64,000 nt of DNA from Ananas comosus (lineage: Eukaryota > Streptophyta > Magnoliopsida > Poales > Bromeliaceae). This document shows, in pieces, positions 34,442 through 44,576 of this stretch. A program made the position numbers and the translations under genes. Position 1 is the stretch's first letter, and every line of letters begins with the position of its first letter. The notes below the pieces were generated by a model. The model searched no databases. It was given only the letters and a program-made list of their open reading frames with translations, and had not been told where the DNA came from. The DNA lies in assembly GCF_001540865.1 (NCBI RefSeq), contig NC_033640.1, forward strand, positions 1,351,866-1,415,865, read 5' to 3'.

Positions 34442-36278
34442 AAATCATGTATTTCGGAGGATATATATGTGTGTGTGTGTGTGTGCAGAAATCCCTAAAT
34501 AATTGTAAAATTGTGAGAAAGAGAAGAGAATCAGCACCATAATAAGAGAAAAAAACATGGTTCGACATATACGACGATGCATCAACTATATCCTCGTATC
34601 TCTTTCTTTTTCTCCTCTTCATGGCATTTCTTCTATTACTTTGACAAGTTAAAGGCACAGATCTTGAAACAGATCCATCCAATTCAATCATTTTCGAGTG
34701 CAGTTCCTTTTCATGCTCCAATAAAGCAACCTCCCTATCATACTTTTGCGCTTGAGAACTACATTCATGAATATACAACAGCACCTTCTCGATCTGCCAC
34801 TGGTGCGGTCTGATGTATGCTTTCCAATGAGGAGTCAGCTTTTTCTTCCTGGAACAAATAATGGAATGCCATTCATTTGTCAATAACATGTGAGATATCA
34901 AAATATGGCAAATAATAGTGTCAAAGAAATTGCCTATTCAACATAATAAATGATAAGCAGTGTTTTTTCACAAAGGCCAAATGAATAGGGTTTCTATGCT
35001 TATTGGAACAAATAGTGGTGGAAAACAAGTGAACTAATAAAATCAGCAGTAAATCCCCATTTCACATAAATTTTTCTATTTGAATTTGTTCAAAACCAAT
35101 ATTACACTGTTTGTCATGGATATTTTGAAAAAGTGGGATACATTTACTCAGATTAGTGGGCATTGTTGCCAATATTTATTAAGTTGATGACTTGATGCTA
35201 TCTTACCTACTCAGCTACCCAGAACACACATCATTCAATTACTCTGCTATCAGTTTTTGCCATCATGTCCTACAATGCTACTGGTTGAATAAATTGTACA
35301 AAACTTGATTGTTTCGGATTGGATCAAACCCAACTTAAACCCTTCTCTAATCCAATATACAACTGCATAGTTGCCCCTAAGCAAACAAAGACACAAGGGC
35401 TGAGATCGACAACAGAAAATACTCAAGAGATAAGCAGATTGACAAAAACAATATGCTCCAAGTTCTGAATAAAACTTAAATTCACAAGCCATCTATCTGA
35501 TATTCTCCCATTTGAAGGATTCTCATATCTTCCCTATGAAGGTGTATATGCCATAGTGGTAAATTGCCCTGTTATCTCATTTGAGAAAGAAAAATGCCTT
35601 GCGTATGTATAGTGAGAAATCCCATGGTTCAAGAAAAAAAGGGCAGGGTGACCACCATCTTTGTGGCAAAATATTCCATCGTAAGAGAATACTCCAATAG
35701 CTTACAAAATATTCCATTGAACGAGGTAGTCAAATCAATTATGATGGCAGGATGGTGGTAAAATTAACACTTTTGACATTCATATAATCTTTTTAAAGCG
35801 CGCTACTGTTAGTACAAGGAATGCAAAAAAAATTACCTATATTTTACAGATAAGAAGCTTACTTGAAAATGCCAGTCCCATTCAAAACAGCAGCATCCCC
35901 TTTTGGTGCACTATAGAGAGATTCAGCTTCTCCATCACTCCCATGCGGCTTCAACTCACTATCCGACTCTGAGAAACTATCTCCAAATGAGCTCGAGTAT
36001 TCGGTGGCGTTGGGATCTTCATCTTTCACTGGCTCAACAGCATTTTCTTTCCCGCATTCAAGAATATCAACTTCTTGATCCATAAATGCATCTTCCTTCC
36101 TCCGATCCGCAAAGGCTTCTACGTGAACCGAACTGTCCGCATAGCTATCCATGCAAACCAATCCCGCCGCATCTTTGGGATCAACAAAATCCTTAATCCC
36201 CTCCTCTAGTTCAGATTTGATAATTAAATTGGGTTTTCTTTCTTCTTCTGTGCCCTCTAGGGCTTGGGAAGGCCCCAT
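29569..36278 (-). CDS. Conserved plant protein of unknown function with KKKLTPHW motif
   Basis: Five coding exons (complement): 35863-36278, 34538-34848, 33257-33313, 30989-31434, 29569-29925. Phases 2, 1, 1 and 0 agree and give 528 residues. I know this family only as uncharacterised plant proteins. Visible parts: an acidic N-terminus with SSSFGDSFSESDSE at about 95-110; a conserved helical block from residue 140 (KKKLTPHWKAYIRPHQW, then SSQAQKYDREVA); a basic segment RRKRKRYEDIVD about 60 residues later, then SYMSNHVFFSYY; a heptad-like segment in exon 4 (ESVQSRVLNLRSHL); and the basic GRKPKRRRRG near residue 500, which resembles an AT-hook plus nuclear signal. A nuclear, DNA- or chromatin-associated role is inferred only from the basic motifs. 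The first in-frame ATG is complementary to 36276-36278; the upstream leader probably reaches the GA-rich region near 37,500. Confidence 0.8.
31555..31770. mobile_element. Intronic/leader-side MITE, third copy of the 'agaagctcc' family
   Basis: In the intron between coding exons 3 and 4 of the unknown-function gene. Shares the ordered blocks gaagcttctactccgtac, ggagattttaacagaaaa and gcttcttcaaac with the two TOP1 intron copies. Confidence 0.5.
31921..32255. mobile_element. TIR element with a duplicated right arm
   Basis: The left arm (gcccatttggcatccaaaattggattgaat...) is inverted relative to the right arm (...attcaattccgaatgccaatcaggg). The right arm is present twice in tandem: about 32097-32174 and 32176-32254 share ctcccctaacatcgctctc and atcttaacatattcaatt. 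Confidence 0.6.
32595..32848. repeat. 127-bp tandem duplication in an intron
   Basis: Two adjacent units offset by 127 bases share ctaaaccagt, ttcataaaatgaaaaa and agaagaataaaattttcac with few differences. The unit shows no coding signal. Confidence 0.85.
33863..34397. mobile_element. TIR element of the 500-bp 'ctatgctttcgaaag' group
   Basis: The left arm (aggctcctatgctttcgaaagtacggagg...) and the inverted right arm (...ctccatactttcgaaagcacaagagact) match for about 50 bases including ttgtaagttgtttt. The body shares phrases such as ttatgaaatttagtttcta and taattctaat.gcc with the elements at 41.8 and 53.3 kb. It lies in an intron. Confidence 0.65.
34402..34485. repeat. (CA)n and (GT)n runs 30 bases apart
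   Basis: A (CA)n run at 34402-34439 is followed by (GT)n at 34469-34485, so the two can pair as a hairpin. They lie just inside the second intron of the unknown-function gene, near its donor. Confidence 0.85.
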
Positions 36279-38636
36279 AATTGGCAAATTTCACTTAATG
36301 GGACAAAACTCTAGGTTTTTTCCAGCTGCCCAAGAAGAAAAATGCCATCTTTATAATTCAGAACATAAAAAGATTATTAAAAACTAATAATACCAACTGA
36401 TTCCAGCTACAGTCAAGATATCTACAATGAAAGACCCTAAATTTGAGAGATCTTAACTTGATTTGTGCGGGAAGTGGGTGGAGGGCACAAACCCTAGATT
36501 CTTTTGCAGGATTTTAAAAAAAAAAAAGGAGAGAGAGTTCACCTGAATTAATTAAAAAGGGAGGGGTGAAAATGGATAGGAGACAATCGGATATTTGGTG
36601 AAACCATATCCGCATCCATTTGTTTTTAGATACAAACTCGGGTACGGATTCAAAATACAAATCGTACATTTCTTCGTATTCAAATATGGATCGAATTTGT
36701 ATTCGGATATTATTCAGATAATAATATATATTAATAGGCACATATAAATATGAACTAGAATTAGCAACAATGCGACTAAAATTTCACACTCGCATTCAAA
36801 TTCAAGCCTAAATTTTATTGAATAAAATCTAAACTTGACAAACATAAATGCAATTATAATATGAATCTCATAATAAAATAAATGAAGAACACAATAATTC
36901 ATCTTCTTCCCTCACAATATATATTAACGTCCCTCTTATCTCCCCACAAAAAGCAATCAAGCTCCGCCATGTCCCCACAAATAGCAATTAAGCTATATCA
37001 AGCAATCTAAAACTTTTGTTTATCAAATCAAAGAGAAGGTTAGATACTCCATAATTTAAGACATACCAATCTTTTATAAAAATGTAGAACTACAGATCCA
37101 TTATCCCGAATATGATTTACGAGAGTATAACCAAACAAAACACATAAATCACAACTAATCAAATCAAAACCTTTTAACAGCACTTTTTCCACACAAAATA
37201 TATTCGATCAAAACGACGCATTAGAACCTTTCTTCTTTACAGCTTGTTACTCGAGTAACTCAACACGGGGGAGAGGCTTACCACAAGAAGAACAACTGGA
37301 TGAGTGGATCCAAAACCTAGAGCTCCGGTCCCCACCAGGAGAGCGAAAGAGACAACCCTAGATATCGCCACCAACTCCTCGATCTTGTGTCGTCCTCCTC
37401 GCGAGAGTGGGCCGAGCGCGGCTCGGAGTTCGGACCCGAACCAAATGAGCACCTGAGAAAGGGGAAACCCTAACCCTAGATCTCGTCGCAACTACACCAC
37501 CTCCTCTTTGTCCTCGTCGCGAGAGAGAGAGAGAGAGAGAGAGAGTCGGGTTTAGGGTTTCGTCGGAATCGGTCGGGGAATGGAGAGAGAGAGAGAGAGA
37601 GAGAGAGGGAATTGTAATATTGTTAGATGCATTCCAATAAAAATATGTGCAAAATTAAAGAATTCTTTTTCTTTTTTTTCTTTTTGGAATATACTAAGGC
37701 TTTGTTTGCCATCATCATCGTTAGTTAATTCAGATTCAGTAAAAATTCAATACGGATATAATGTGCATACATTTTTTTTTTAATTTTTAAATTTGTTGAA
37801 AAATTTAGTTTAAAAAAAATTCGGTATAAAATATAAAGTATAAGATAATTTATATTTAAATATAAAAATTATAAATTTTTTTATTCGAATTTTCAATAAT
37901 TCGGGAATAATTCGCAAATAATTTATTCACGAATTATTCGGCTGGCCTAAAAATTCGCGAATAATTTATTTTTTTGGAAAAAAAATTCGTAAACACACCA
38001 TTTAATTCGAATTTTCAATAATTCGTGAATAATTCGCAAATAATTTGCGAATTAACTAACAAAGGTTGGAATTACGAGAATATTATGTTACGTGAGGTGA
38101 GAAAGTATAATGAAAAAAAAATTCTATTTATTTCCGCATGTAATATTGCATGTAATATTGCATTCCGCATATCGACTAGTTATGATATATTTTCTGCGAT
38201 CGCACTAGAAAACGTAGAAACATATCTCTATATGTTTTTACTCCAACTCTATTTTATTTAATAGAGTTAGATAGATCTTAATACCAAACTAAGTCTAAAA
38301 AACATAAACTATGTACCACTATGATTCTGATTTTTTTAAAAAATTAAATTTTAGTATCTAATTATAGATTTAATTAGCAACCTTCGTGCAAATCTCATAA
38401 CTATAAATTTATTAAAATAATAAATTAGCTTAAATTTAAAGTTGGAATATCGTTGACCAGCTTAAATCAAATAAACTGAAAGGTTAGATATTAAAATTAA
38501 AATTTTGAAAAGGTTGCATAGCCAATCTATATCTATACCTCTATACCTTACCTATAATTAATCTTTAAAAGAAATGCCACGTGGTTGTGTTTCCTTCACT
38601 GTTGGTTTTCACCTTATACAACCAACCATATTCGCC
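36279..38636. other. Upstream region of the unknown-function gene
   Basis: No protein-coding frame. The interval 37,240-37,620 (complement) has telo-box-like AACCCTAACCCTAG at about 37468-37481 and two (GA)n runs (37521-37543, 37585-37607), which look like the transcription start region of the minus-strand gene; a leader intron would then span about 36.5-37.2 kb. From 37,850 to 38,060 there are repeated attcgaattttcaataattc and gcgaataattt phrases from an old repeat. Confidence 0.45.
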
Positions 38637-39395
38637 TAGGGATGTAATGTGGGCGGTGCCCGGCCGGCACGGCCCACATTTGTGGGCCGAAAGGCGCGGG
38701 CCGCGCACAGCCCGGCACGGCCCGGCCCCAAAATCGGGCCGTGCCGTGCCGGGCCAAAGTTCTTGGAACCCGGCCCAGCACGGCCCCCCGGCCTGGACTA
38801 CACAGGCTGTGCTGGGCCGGGCAGGGCTTCGGGCCACTTTTTTTTATTTTATTAATTTTATTTAAAAATTTTTAAATATTTTTAAAAATAAAAATAAAAA
38901 TATTATTTTTAAAAAATAATATATCAGTAAAAAAATTTAAAATTTTAAAATATAGCTATAAAAATATTAAAATTTTAAATTATTTTAAAATTTTAAATTT
39001 TTTGGATCAAAATACCCTCCCAACAGTCAAATTTTTGACTGTTGGGAAGGGCATTTTAGTCCAAGCACAACCCCCAAAGTCACTTGACTGTTGGGAGTCC
39101 CAAAGCAACAGCTCCCAAAGTATTGGGAGTTGGGTAGTGCAGGTCTTGGGAGTTGGGTTGTACCCAACTTGTAAGTCCTTGCCTGGGCCCAGCTCGGGAG
39201 GGCCTGGCCACACGGGCCGGGCCTGGGTACTCTTTAGGCCCGGCACTGCCCAGGCCTATGTCGTGCCGGGCCGCGCCGGGCCATCGGGCCGCGGGAGCAA
39301 GGCCCAGCACGGCCCAATTTAACCGACCGGGCCGAGCCGGCAGGGTACGCTACAGTACTCGTGTCGTGCCTGGCCCGGCCCGTTTGACACCCCTA
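38637..39395. mobile_element. GC-rich hAT-type element, 759 bp
   Basis: The ends tagggatgta and acacccctA are inverted (tagggRtgt). Flanking octamers are tattcgcc (38629-38636) and cattcgcc (39396-39403), seven of eight matching, which is the 8-bp hAT signature. Both arms are extremely GC-rich and made of ggcccggcac/gtgccgggcc-type units that are inverted copies of one another; the centre (38840-39000) is AT-rich. Apparent long reading frames in the arms are by-products of the GC content. Confidence 0.75.
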
Positions 39396-40548
39396 CATTC
39401 GCCTTTCCTACGCTCCTAACGTCTAATTAACGCATCCTCCCAACTTAACCATATCTAAACCGTAAACTTAAAAACCTACACAAAAAGCCCAACTCTTTGT
39501 CTTCTCTTCACATATAACGTTTAATTAATGCTTCCATCCACCCTAATTCTAATATAATCGTAAATCATACAAACTCACACAAAAGCCTCCTTCTCTCCTA
39601 TGCATGTCATGACAATAAAAGACTACTCCTTTTCTATAATAAATTATGACCTCCTTCATTTGGCAAAAGGTATGGCATCCATTTATTTTTTTTCTTTTTT
39701 TTCTTTTTTGTTAACTCCTAGTTTTAGTGTATTCTCCTATTCTCATTTAGCATGAGGCGTGAGATTTATAGATCTTTTTTTTTTTTTTTTTCAACTCCTA
39801 ATTTTAGTATCTTCTCATATTCTCAATATTCGCCCTTTACCTCCTCCCAGCCCTTTTTTTTCTCCTACCCAGCTCGCGCGTCTTGTCTCCTTCTTTACCA
39901 TCCGTTTTTCCTAACTCCCACAACCCTACATCCTCTTTTTTTGTGTAGAGTTCTTTAGATGCTTCAAGTCATAATGGTGGCGGAGGCGGTGAATGTGATG
40001 GCAATAGAGACCAAAGCAACGGCGGCCGCTGCGGCTGTGAAAAAAAGCATGGGCAATGGCAGTGGAGATCGAGGTGGCGGCGAAAGCAATAGCAAGTCTC
40101 ACCCTTTTAGAGACCAATACCAAGTGAGAGTTCCTCTATATTTTTTTTTTTCTCTCTCTCTTATGTTTTATTTGTTATCTATTTTTAACCTATTTTACAG
40201 TATTTTTTGGGATTATTTGATAGTTTCTATTTAAAGTGAGTTGGATTGGATTAAAAATCTAATGTTTCGATAATACCTGCCAGCCGCATCGCGCGGATAA
40301 CTACACTAGTTCAAAATAATTCTTAGTTTATATAAGTTATGTATATTTTTACCATATATTAAAAATTTTGTATTCTTATAAATCATATTCATGTTTGTGC
40401 TCGTCTAGATCTGAATATTTTTTAGGGGTAATTGCTTATATATTCCTGAAAAATTTTCGACTTTCATATTTACCTCTCTTAGTTAAAAGAGCTAATATAA
40501 AAATATCCTTTCAAAGTTCCAAGTTCTTTCAAAATGTATCCTTATAAG
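39396..40548. other. Spacer without recognisable gene
   Basis: AT-rich and pyrimidine-rich sequence. A short frame at 39959-40234 begins with an alanine-rich stretch but turns into poly-F/L and has no family resemblance. The stretch gcatcgcgcggataactacactagt near 40287-40311 has a partial match at about 16532-16556 (cgcgcgggtacctacactagt) and may be an element end. Confidence 0.4.
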
Positions 40549-41638
40549 TTAACTGGATCAGCTGTTATCTCTGTGAAATACTGTTTTTGCCATTTCAAAT
40601 ATACTCTTTATCATCACCAATTTTTCTTATTTGTCCTTAAGTTAGGGTAAAAAAGCTTTAGTTTGGAGCAAAATAGGTATTTTAACTATTTTTTAACTAT
40701 GGTTGAAACTTAACTCAAGTTTATCCAATATAACTTAACGGGCACTAATAGGAAGGGTATTTTGAATAATAGAAACATATGAAGGGTATATTTACAACAA
40801 GGGTTTTTGCAATATCCCCTGATAAATTTTATTTGCAAAAATAGCCCCGTCCAAAAATTATTTGCAAAAATGGCCCTGCCCCTGCCACACCAGCGCTACG
40901 TTAGCGCCACGCGGGCAGGGGCGGGCCCAGGTGTTTAAGTTGAACACGGTGAACCATTCACCGTGTTCAATACAAAATTTTTGTATTGGACACGGTGAAT
41001 GGTTCACCGTGTCCAATACAAATACCCCAACAATGAGTAAGTTGGAGGTATTTGTATTAGACACGGTGAACCATTCACCGTGTCCAATTATTTGTATTGG
41101 ACACGGTGAATGGTTCACCGTGTCCAATACAAATATTTCGATCTTAACTATTTTGTATTGGACACGGTGGACACGGTGAATCATTCACCGTGTCCAATAC
41201 AAAAACTTTGTATTGAACACGGTGAATGGTTCACCGTGTTCAACTTAACCATCTGGCCCAGCCCCACCCGCGTGGCGCTTGCGTGGCGGGGGCAGGGCCA
41301 TTTTTGCAAATAAATTTTTGACAGGACCAATTTTTAAAAAAAAAAATTATAAGGGGGCTATTTGCAAAAAAAGCCCTTATTAACTGGATCAGCTGTTATC
41401 TCTGTGAAATTACTGTTTTGCCATTTCAAATATACCCTTTTATCATCACCAATTTTTCTTATTTGTCCTTAAGTTAGGGGTAAAAGAAGCCTTTAGTTTG
41501 GAGCAAAATAGGTATTTTACTATTTTTTAACTATGGTTGAAACTTAACTCAAGTTTAATCCAATATAACTTAACGGGCACTAATAGCGAGGGTATTTTTG
41601 AATAATAGAGAAACATATGAAGAGTATATTTACAACAA
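40549..41638. repeat. 250-bp direct repeats flanking the hairpin-array element
   Basis: Unit X (40549-40800) and unit X' (41380-41638) both start ttaactggatcagctgtta and end ttacaacaa. They differ mainly by single-base insertions or deletions in homopolymers, plus a few substitutions. The 576-bp hairpin element lies exactly between them. Confidence 0.85.
40801..41376. mobile_element. 576-bp inverted-repeat element with six internal palindromes
   Basis: The left arm starts gggtttttgcaatatcccc and the right arm, inverted, starts gggctttttttgcaaatag. The arms match inward for about 190 bases, through tttgcaaaaatggccctgcc and the GC-rich block around 40890-40930. Between and within the arms sit six palindromes: 40940-40970, 40985-41017, 41056-41088, 41096-41128, 41157-41198 and 41212-41243. 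Each is built on acacggtgaa-N3-5-ttcaccgtgt. No coding capacity is credible. It is a non-autonomous element by structure; the superfamily is unproven because no clean target duplication is left. Confidence 0.75.
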
Positions 41639-41809
41639 AAAAAGTAAGAGAAAACAAGATATTTCAAAATTTTTGAGGAGTTTAGAGACAATTATTCTAT
41701 TTTTTATTCGGATATGAATGAGATCGAATCCGAGCGCGGACACAGTTGGACATTTTTGATCCATTGTCAGCCCTATTTCCAAGAATATTCCATAATTCAT
41801 AAAATTTGC

Positions 41810-42295
41810 TTTTAGGAGGGCGGAGGTCTTCATCTTGCTAAGCCGTTTTAGATGATATGAATTTTTGGATCGATGATTAGAACCGTTAAAATTGATTTAA
41901 GAGTATTTAAAGTGTCTGTAAACTAAATTTCATGAATTTTAAAAATTATTTACGTAGTAATCAAAGGATCACAAAATCTATAGATTTTGACGGTCTATAT
42001 GAGCCATGCTTGTTTAAAGGTGTAGAACAATCCAAATAATTTGAATTTTTGATAGAAAATTTTTTATACTATTTAAATTACGTTTGATAATTTCTATCAT
42101 GAATTGAAAAAATCTAACAGCTATCTTCACAAGGTTATTTATTTTTGACCATTTATTTGTCGATTTCTTCAATGAACTTGATAAAAAATTTTAAAATGCA
42201 TGAAATTTAGTTTTTAAACATTATAAATACTCTAGATCCACTTTAACGATTCTGATCATCAATTCGAGATCCCTACCATTTGGAACGACTTAGTC
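41810..42295. mobile_element. 500-bp repeat related to the 53.3-kb element
   Basis: Runs parallel to 53256-53787 along its whole length: shared phrases include ttttaaaaattatttacgtag, tttatactatttaaat, ttcaatgaacttgata and tgaaatttagtttttaaa. Its terminal inverted repeats are decayed. Confidence 0.7.
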
Positions 42296-42625
42296 AGAGT
42301 GTGATGAGTAAGGGTTAGATTTTCGAACAAAAAGAATTAAGTAAACTTGCATGGAGTTCCCCCTCAATTATAGGATATTATGAAATAGCCCCCTATCAGC
42401 TTTGTCACTATTCTTTAACTTTGATCCTTCTTATCTTTTAATTTTCTAAAATTAAATTAAAAATTATCAACTTTATTAATAATGACCATAAAATATATAG
42501 CTCCGTTCACATTTTAACAACTAAAACTAAAATAATTATAATATATTAAAATTTTAATTTAACTAATTAAAATTAAATTAATTAATAAATTAAAAATTAG
42601 GGACGTGTAGAACCTCCTCTACATC

Positions 42626-43116
42626 TAGGGATGTCAATGGGTATGGATACCCGAAATTTTATCCGAACCCGAACCCGAATGAAACGGATATATCCGATGG
42701 ATATGGATATGGATTTGGATATGGATATAAAAAATAAAAACCCGACGGATATGGATTCGGATATGGATTTTGATTGTATCCGACCCGAACCCGAACCCGA
42801 CCTGAACCCGAATTTATTTTGTATTATATATAATATATATATATAAATTTGATGTTATATTTGAATTTGTATTTTAAAAATTTAAATTTAATATAATATA
42901 TTTTGAAATATTGAAAAAAGAAATAATTGTTTCAGGTTCAAATTTTCGGGTTCGGGTTCGGGTTCGGGTTTCGGATTTTTGGTCGGGTTCGGGTTTGGAT
43001 ATGGATTTTTAAAATCCGTCGGGTTCGGATTCGGGTTCGGGTCTCGGGTTTGGAGTCGGGTTCGGGTTCGGGTTTTTAAAAATCCGCCCCGAATCTGACC
43101 CGTTGACATCTCTTAG
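42626..43116. mobile_element. hAT-type element, relative of the 27-kb nested element
   Basis: Ends tagggatgtcaatggg and cccgttgacatctcttag are inverted. Octamers tctacatc (42618-42625) and actacatc (43117-43124) flank it, seven of eight matching. The arms are made of cccgaa/ttcggg hexamer repeats with ggatatggat blocks, and the centre is TA-rich. Confidence 0.75.
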
Positions 43117-44350
43117 ACTACATCTCTTTCGCTATCTCTTTGGCCTCCTCCGTCATCTTCATTTTACCACCACCGTCGTCATGCGTGGTAGCGGAGACGG
43201 AGCTAGCTAGACCTCGTCATCCTCCGCTTATTCGACCACATATTGCTTCTTCATATTATGGAAACAATAATAATAACCTACAATAACAAGAAGAAGATGA
43301 TGATGATGATAAAGTTGCACCATTTAAAATTAATTAAAATATACTATTTAAGATTAGTTAATACTTCCATTGTTATAAAACTCTTTTCCAGCTATATATG
43401 TCGATACTAAGGCCTCTTATATGTGCTTACGCTTTTTATTTTTTTTAAGTCAATTCTACATCATTTTATGTGCATGTTGACATTGGTTGCAATATATAGA
43501 TCCGATATATAGGATTTGTTTGATAAAAGAATAAAAGAATAAAAGAATAAGATCAAGGTTCAGTATTAACTTTTCTTTCATTTTAGTTTTACTTTTGTTC
43601 CAAAAGAATAAGTTTGCATATTAATAAACAATGACATGAGTATCAAATTCCATCTTTCGTTGTATCAAAGTTGCACTATGATATATATATATATATATAT
43701 ATAGAGTGAGGCTACTATGCTATTAAAAGTTATAATTTTAGATTATTATTATTATTAAAAGTTATAATTTTAGGTACTCCAAATACTCTACTATGCTATT
43801 TAAAATTAATATTTATAATTTTTAATTATTTAAATTTTAAATTTGACATTTTATATTTATAAATTTAGATTTAATTTAAAATTTAAAATTTATAACTTTG
43901 AAATTTGAAATTTAAAAATTTAGATTTTAATTTTAAAATTTTCTATTAAAAGTTATCTATTTAAATTTGAAAATTTAAATATAAAATAAAAAATTTAAAT
44001 TCAAATATAATATTAGGATAATATTTATTATTTTCTATTTATAACTCCCCACTATTTTTCTTATCCCATCTTATCTATCCAAACGACTCTTTTTTTTTAT
44101 TTCTAAATAATCAATTTTTATTCAATATAAAATTAATTTATTTCAGTATCTATTCATGAAATAACTATATTTTTTTATTAATTCCGAATCTAACGGAGTC
44201 TCTAATTATTAATTTTAAAAAATAAAAAATAAAAAAAAAAAAACTACAAATAAAATTAATAAAACCTCCCCTTTCGCTTTCTCTCTCTCTCGTGTTCGTT
44301 TTCGCGTTCCGGAGCCCGGAGCCCGGAGGGGTCGCATCCTCTCCCTCCCC
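43117..44350. other. Spacer upstream of the ALFIN-LIKE gene
   Basis: No gene. It contains a gatgat repeat (43296-43310), an (AT)n run (43680-43703) followed by gaggctactatgctatt, a fragment like the ends of the 500-bp element group, and AT-rich low-complexity sequence (43800-44010). Confidence 0.5.
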
Positions 44351-44497
44351 CTCGCAAAACCCTAACCCTAACCCTAACCCTAATTCGTTCTCGTGCTTCG
44401 ATTCCTCCTGCGACGCCGCGGTGTTCGACGGATTCGCGCAGAAATCGGCGAGGTTCCTCTCTCGTCGCCCCTCTCTCTCGTCTCTCCTCAGCTCTCT

Positions 44498-44532
<35 letters not shown>

Positions 44533-44576
44533 TGGTCCCTCTCTCTCTCAGCTCGATCTCCTCTCGCGGTGGCGAT
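44351..44576 (+). promoter_or_regulatory. Leader of the ALFIN-LIKE gene with telo-box array and CT repeats
   Basis: AAACCCTAACCCTAACCC followed by further CCTAA units lies at about 44357-44383. AAACCCTAA is the plant telo-box, common near the start of genes for growth and chromatin factors. A long CT-repeat leader follows (44500-44550). Four units in a row are more than a usual telo-box, but the flanks are unique sequence, so it is not a chromosome end. Confidence 0.5.

Noticed and set aside
38565..39419. Several long GC-rich open frames
   Set aside because: They overlap on both strands inside an inverted-repeat element made of ggcccggcac units; the openness follows from low stop-codon frequency in GC-rich repeats.
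39752..40234. Short frames with alanine- and glycine-rich segments
   Set aside because: No family resemblance, flanked by poly-T and poly-pyrimidine runs, and no consistent splice extension.
40940..41243. Regularly spaced palindromic repeats resembling a CRISPR array
   Set aside because: The repeats alternate in orientation, spacers vary widely in length and are not unique-length inserts, and the surroundings are a plant nuclear genome with an inverted-repeat transposon around them.
40858..41313. Open frames on both strands across the hairpin-array element, with repeated HGEWFTV-like peptides
   Set aside because: The peptide repeats come directly from the palindromes acacggtgaatggttcac; both strands are open in the same place for the same reason. 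No start context, family or splice structure supports a protein.
44357..44383. Chromosome end or internal telomere
   Set aside because: Only four units, embedded in unique sequence, directly in the leader of a gene; better read as an extended telo-box.
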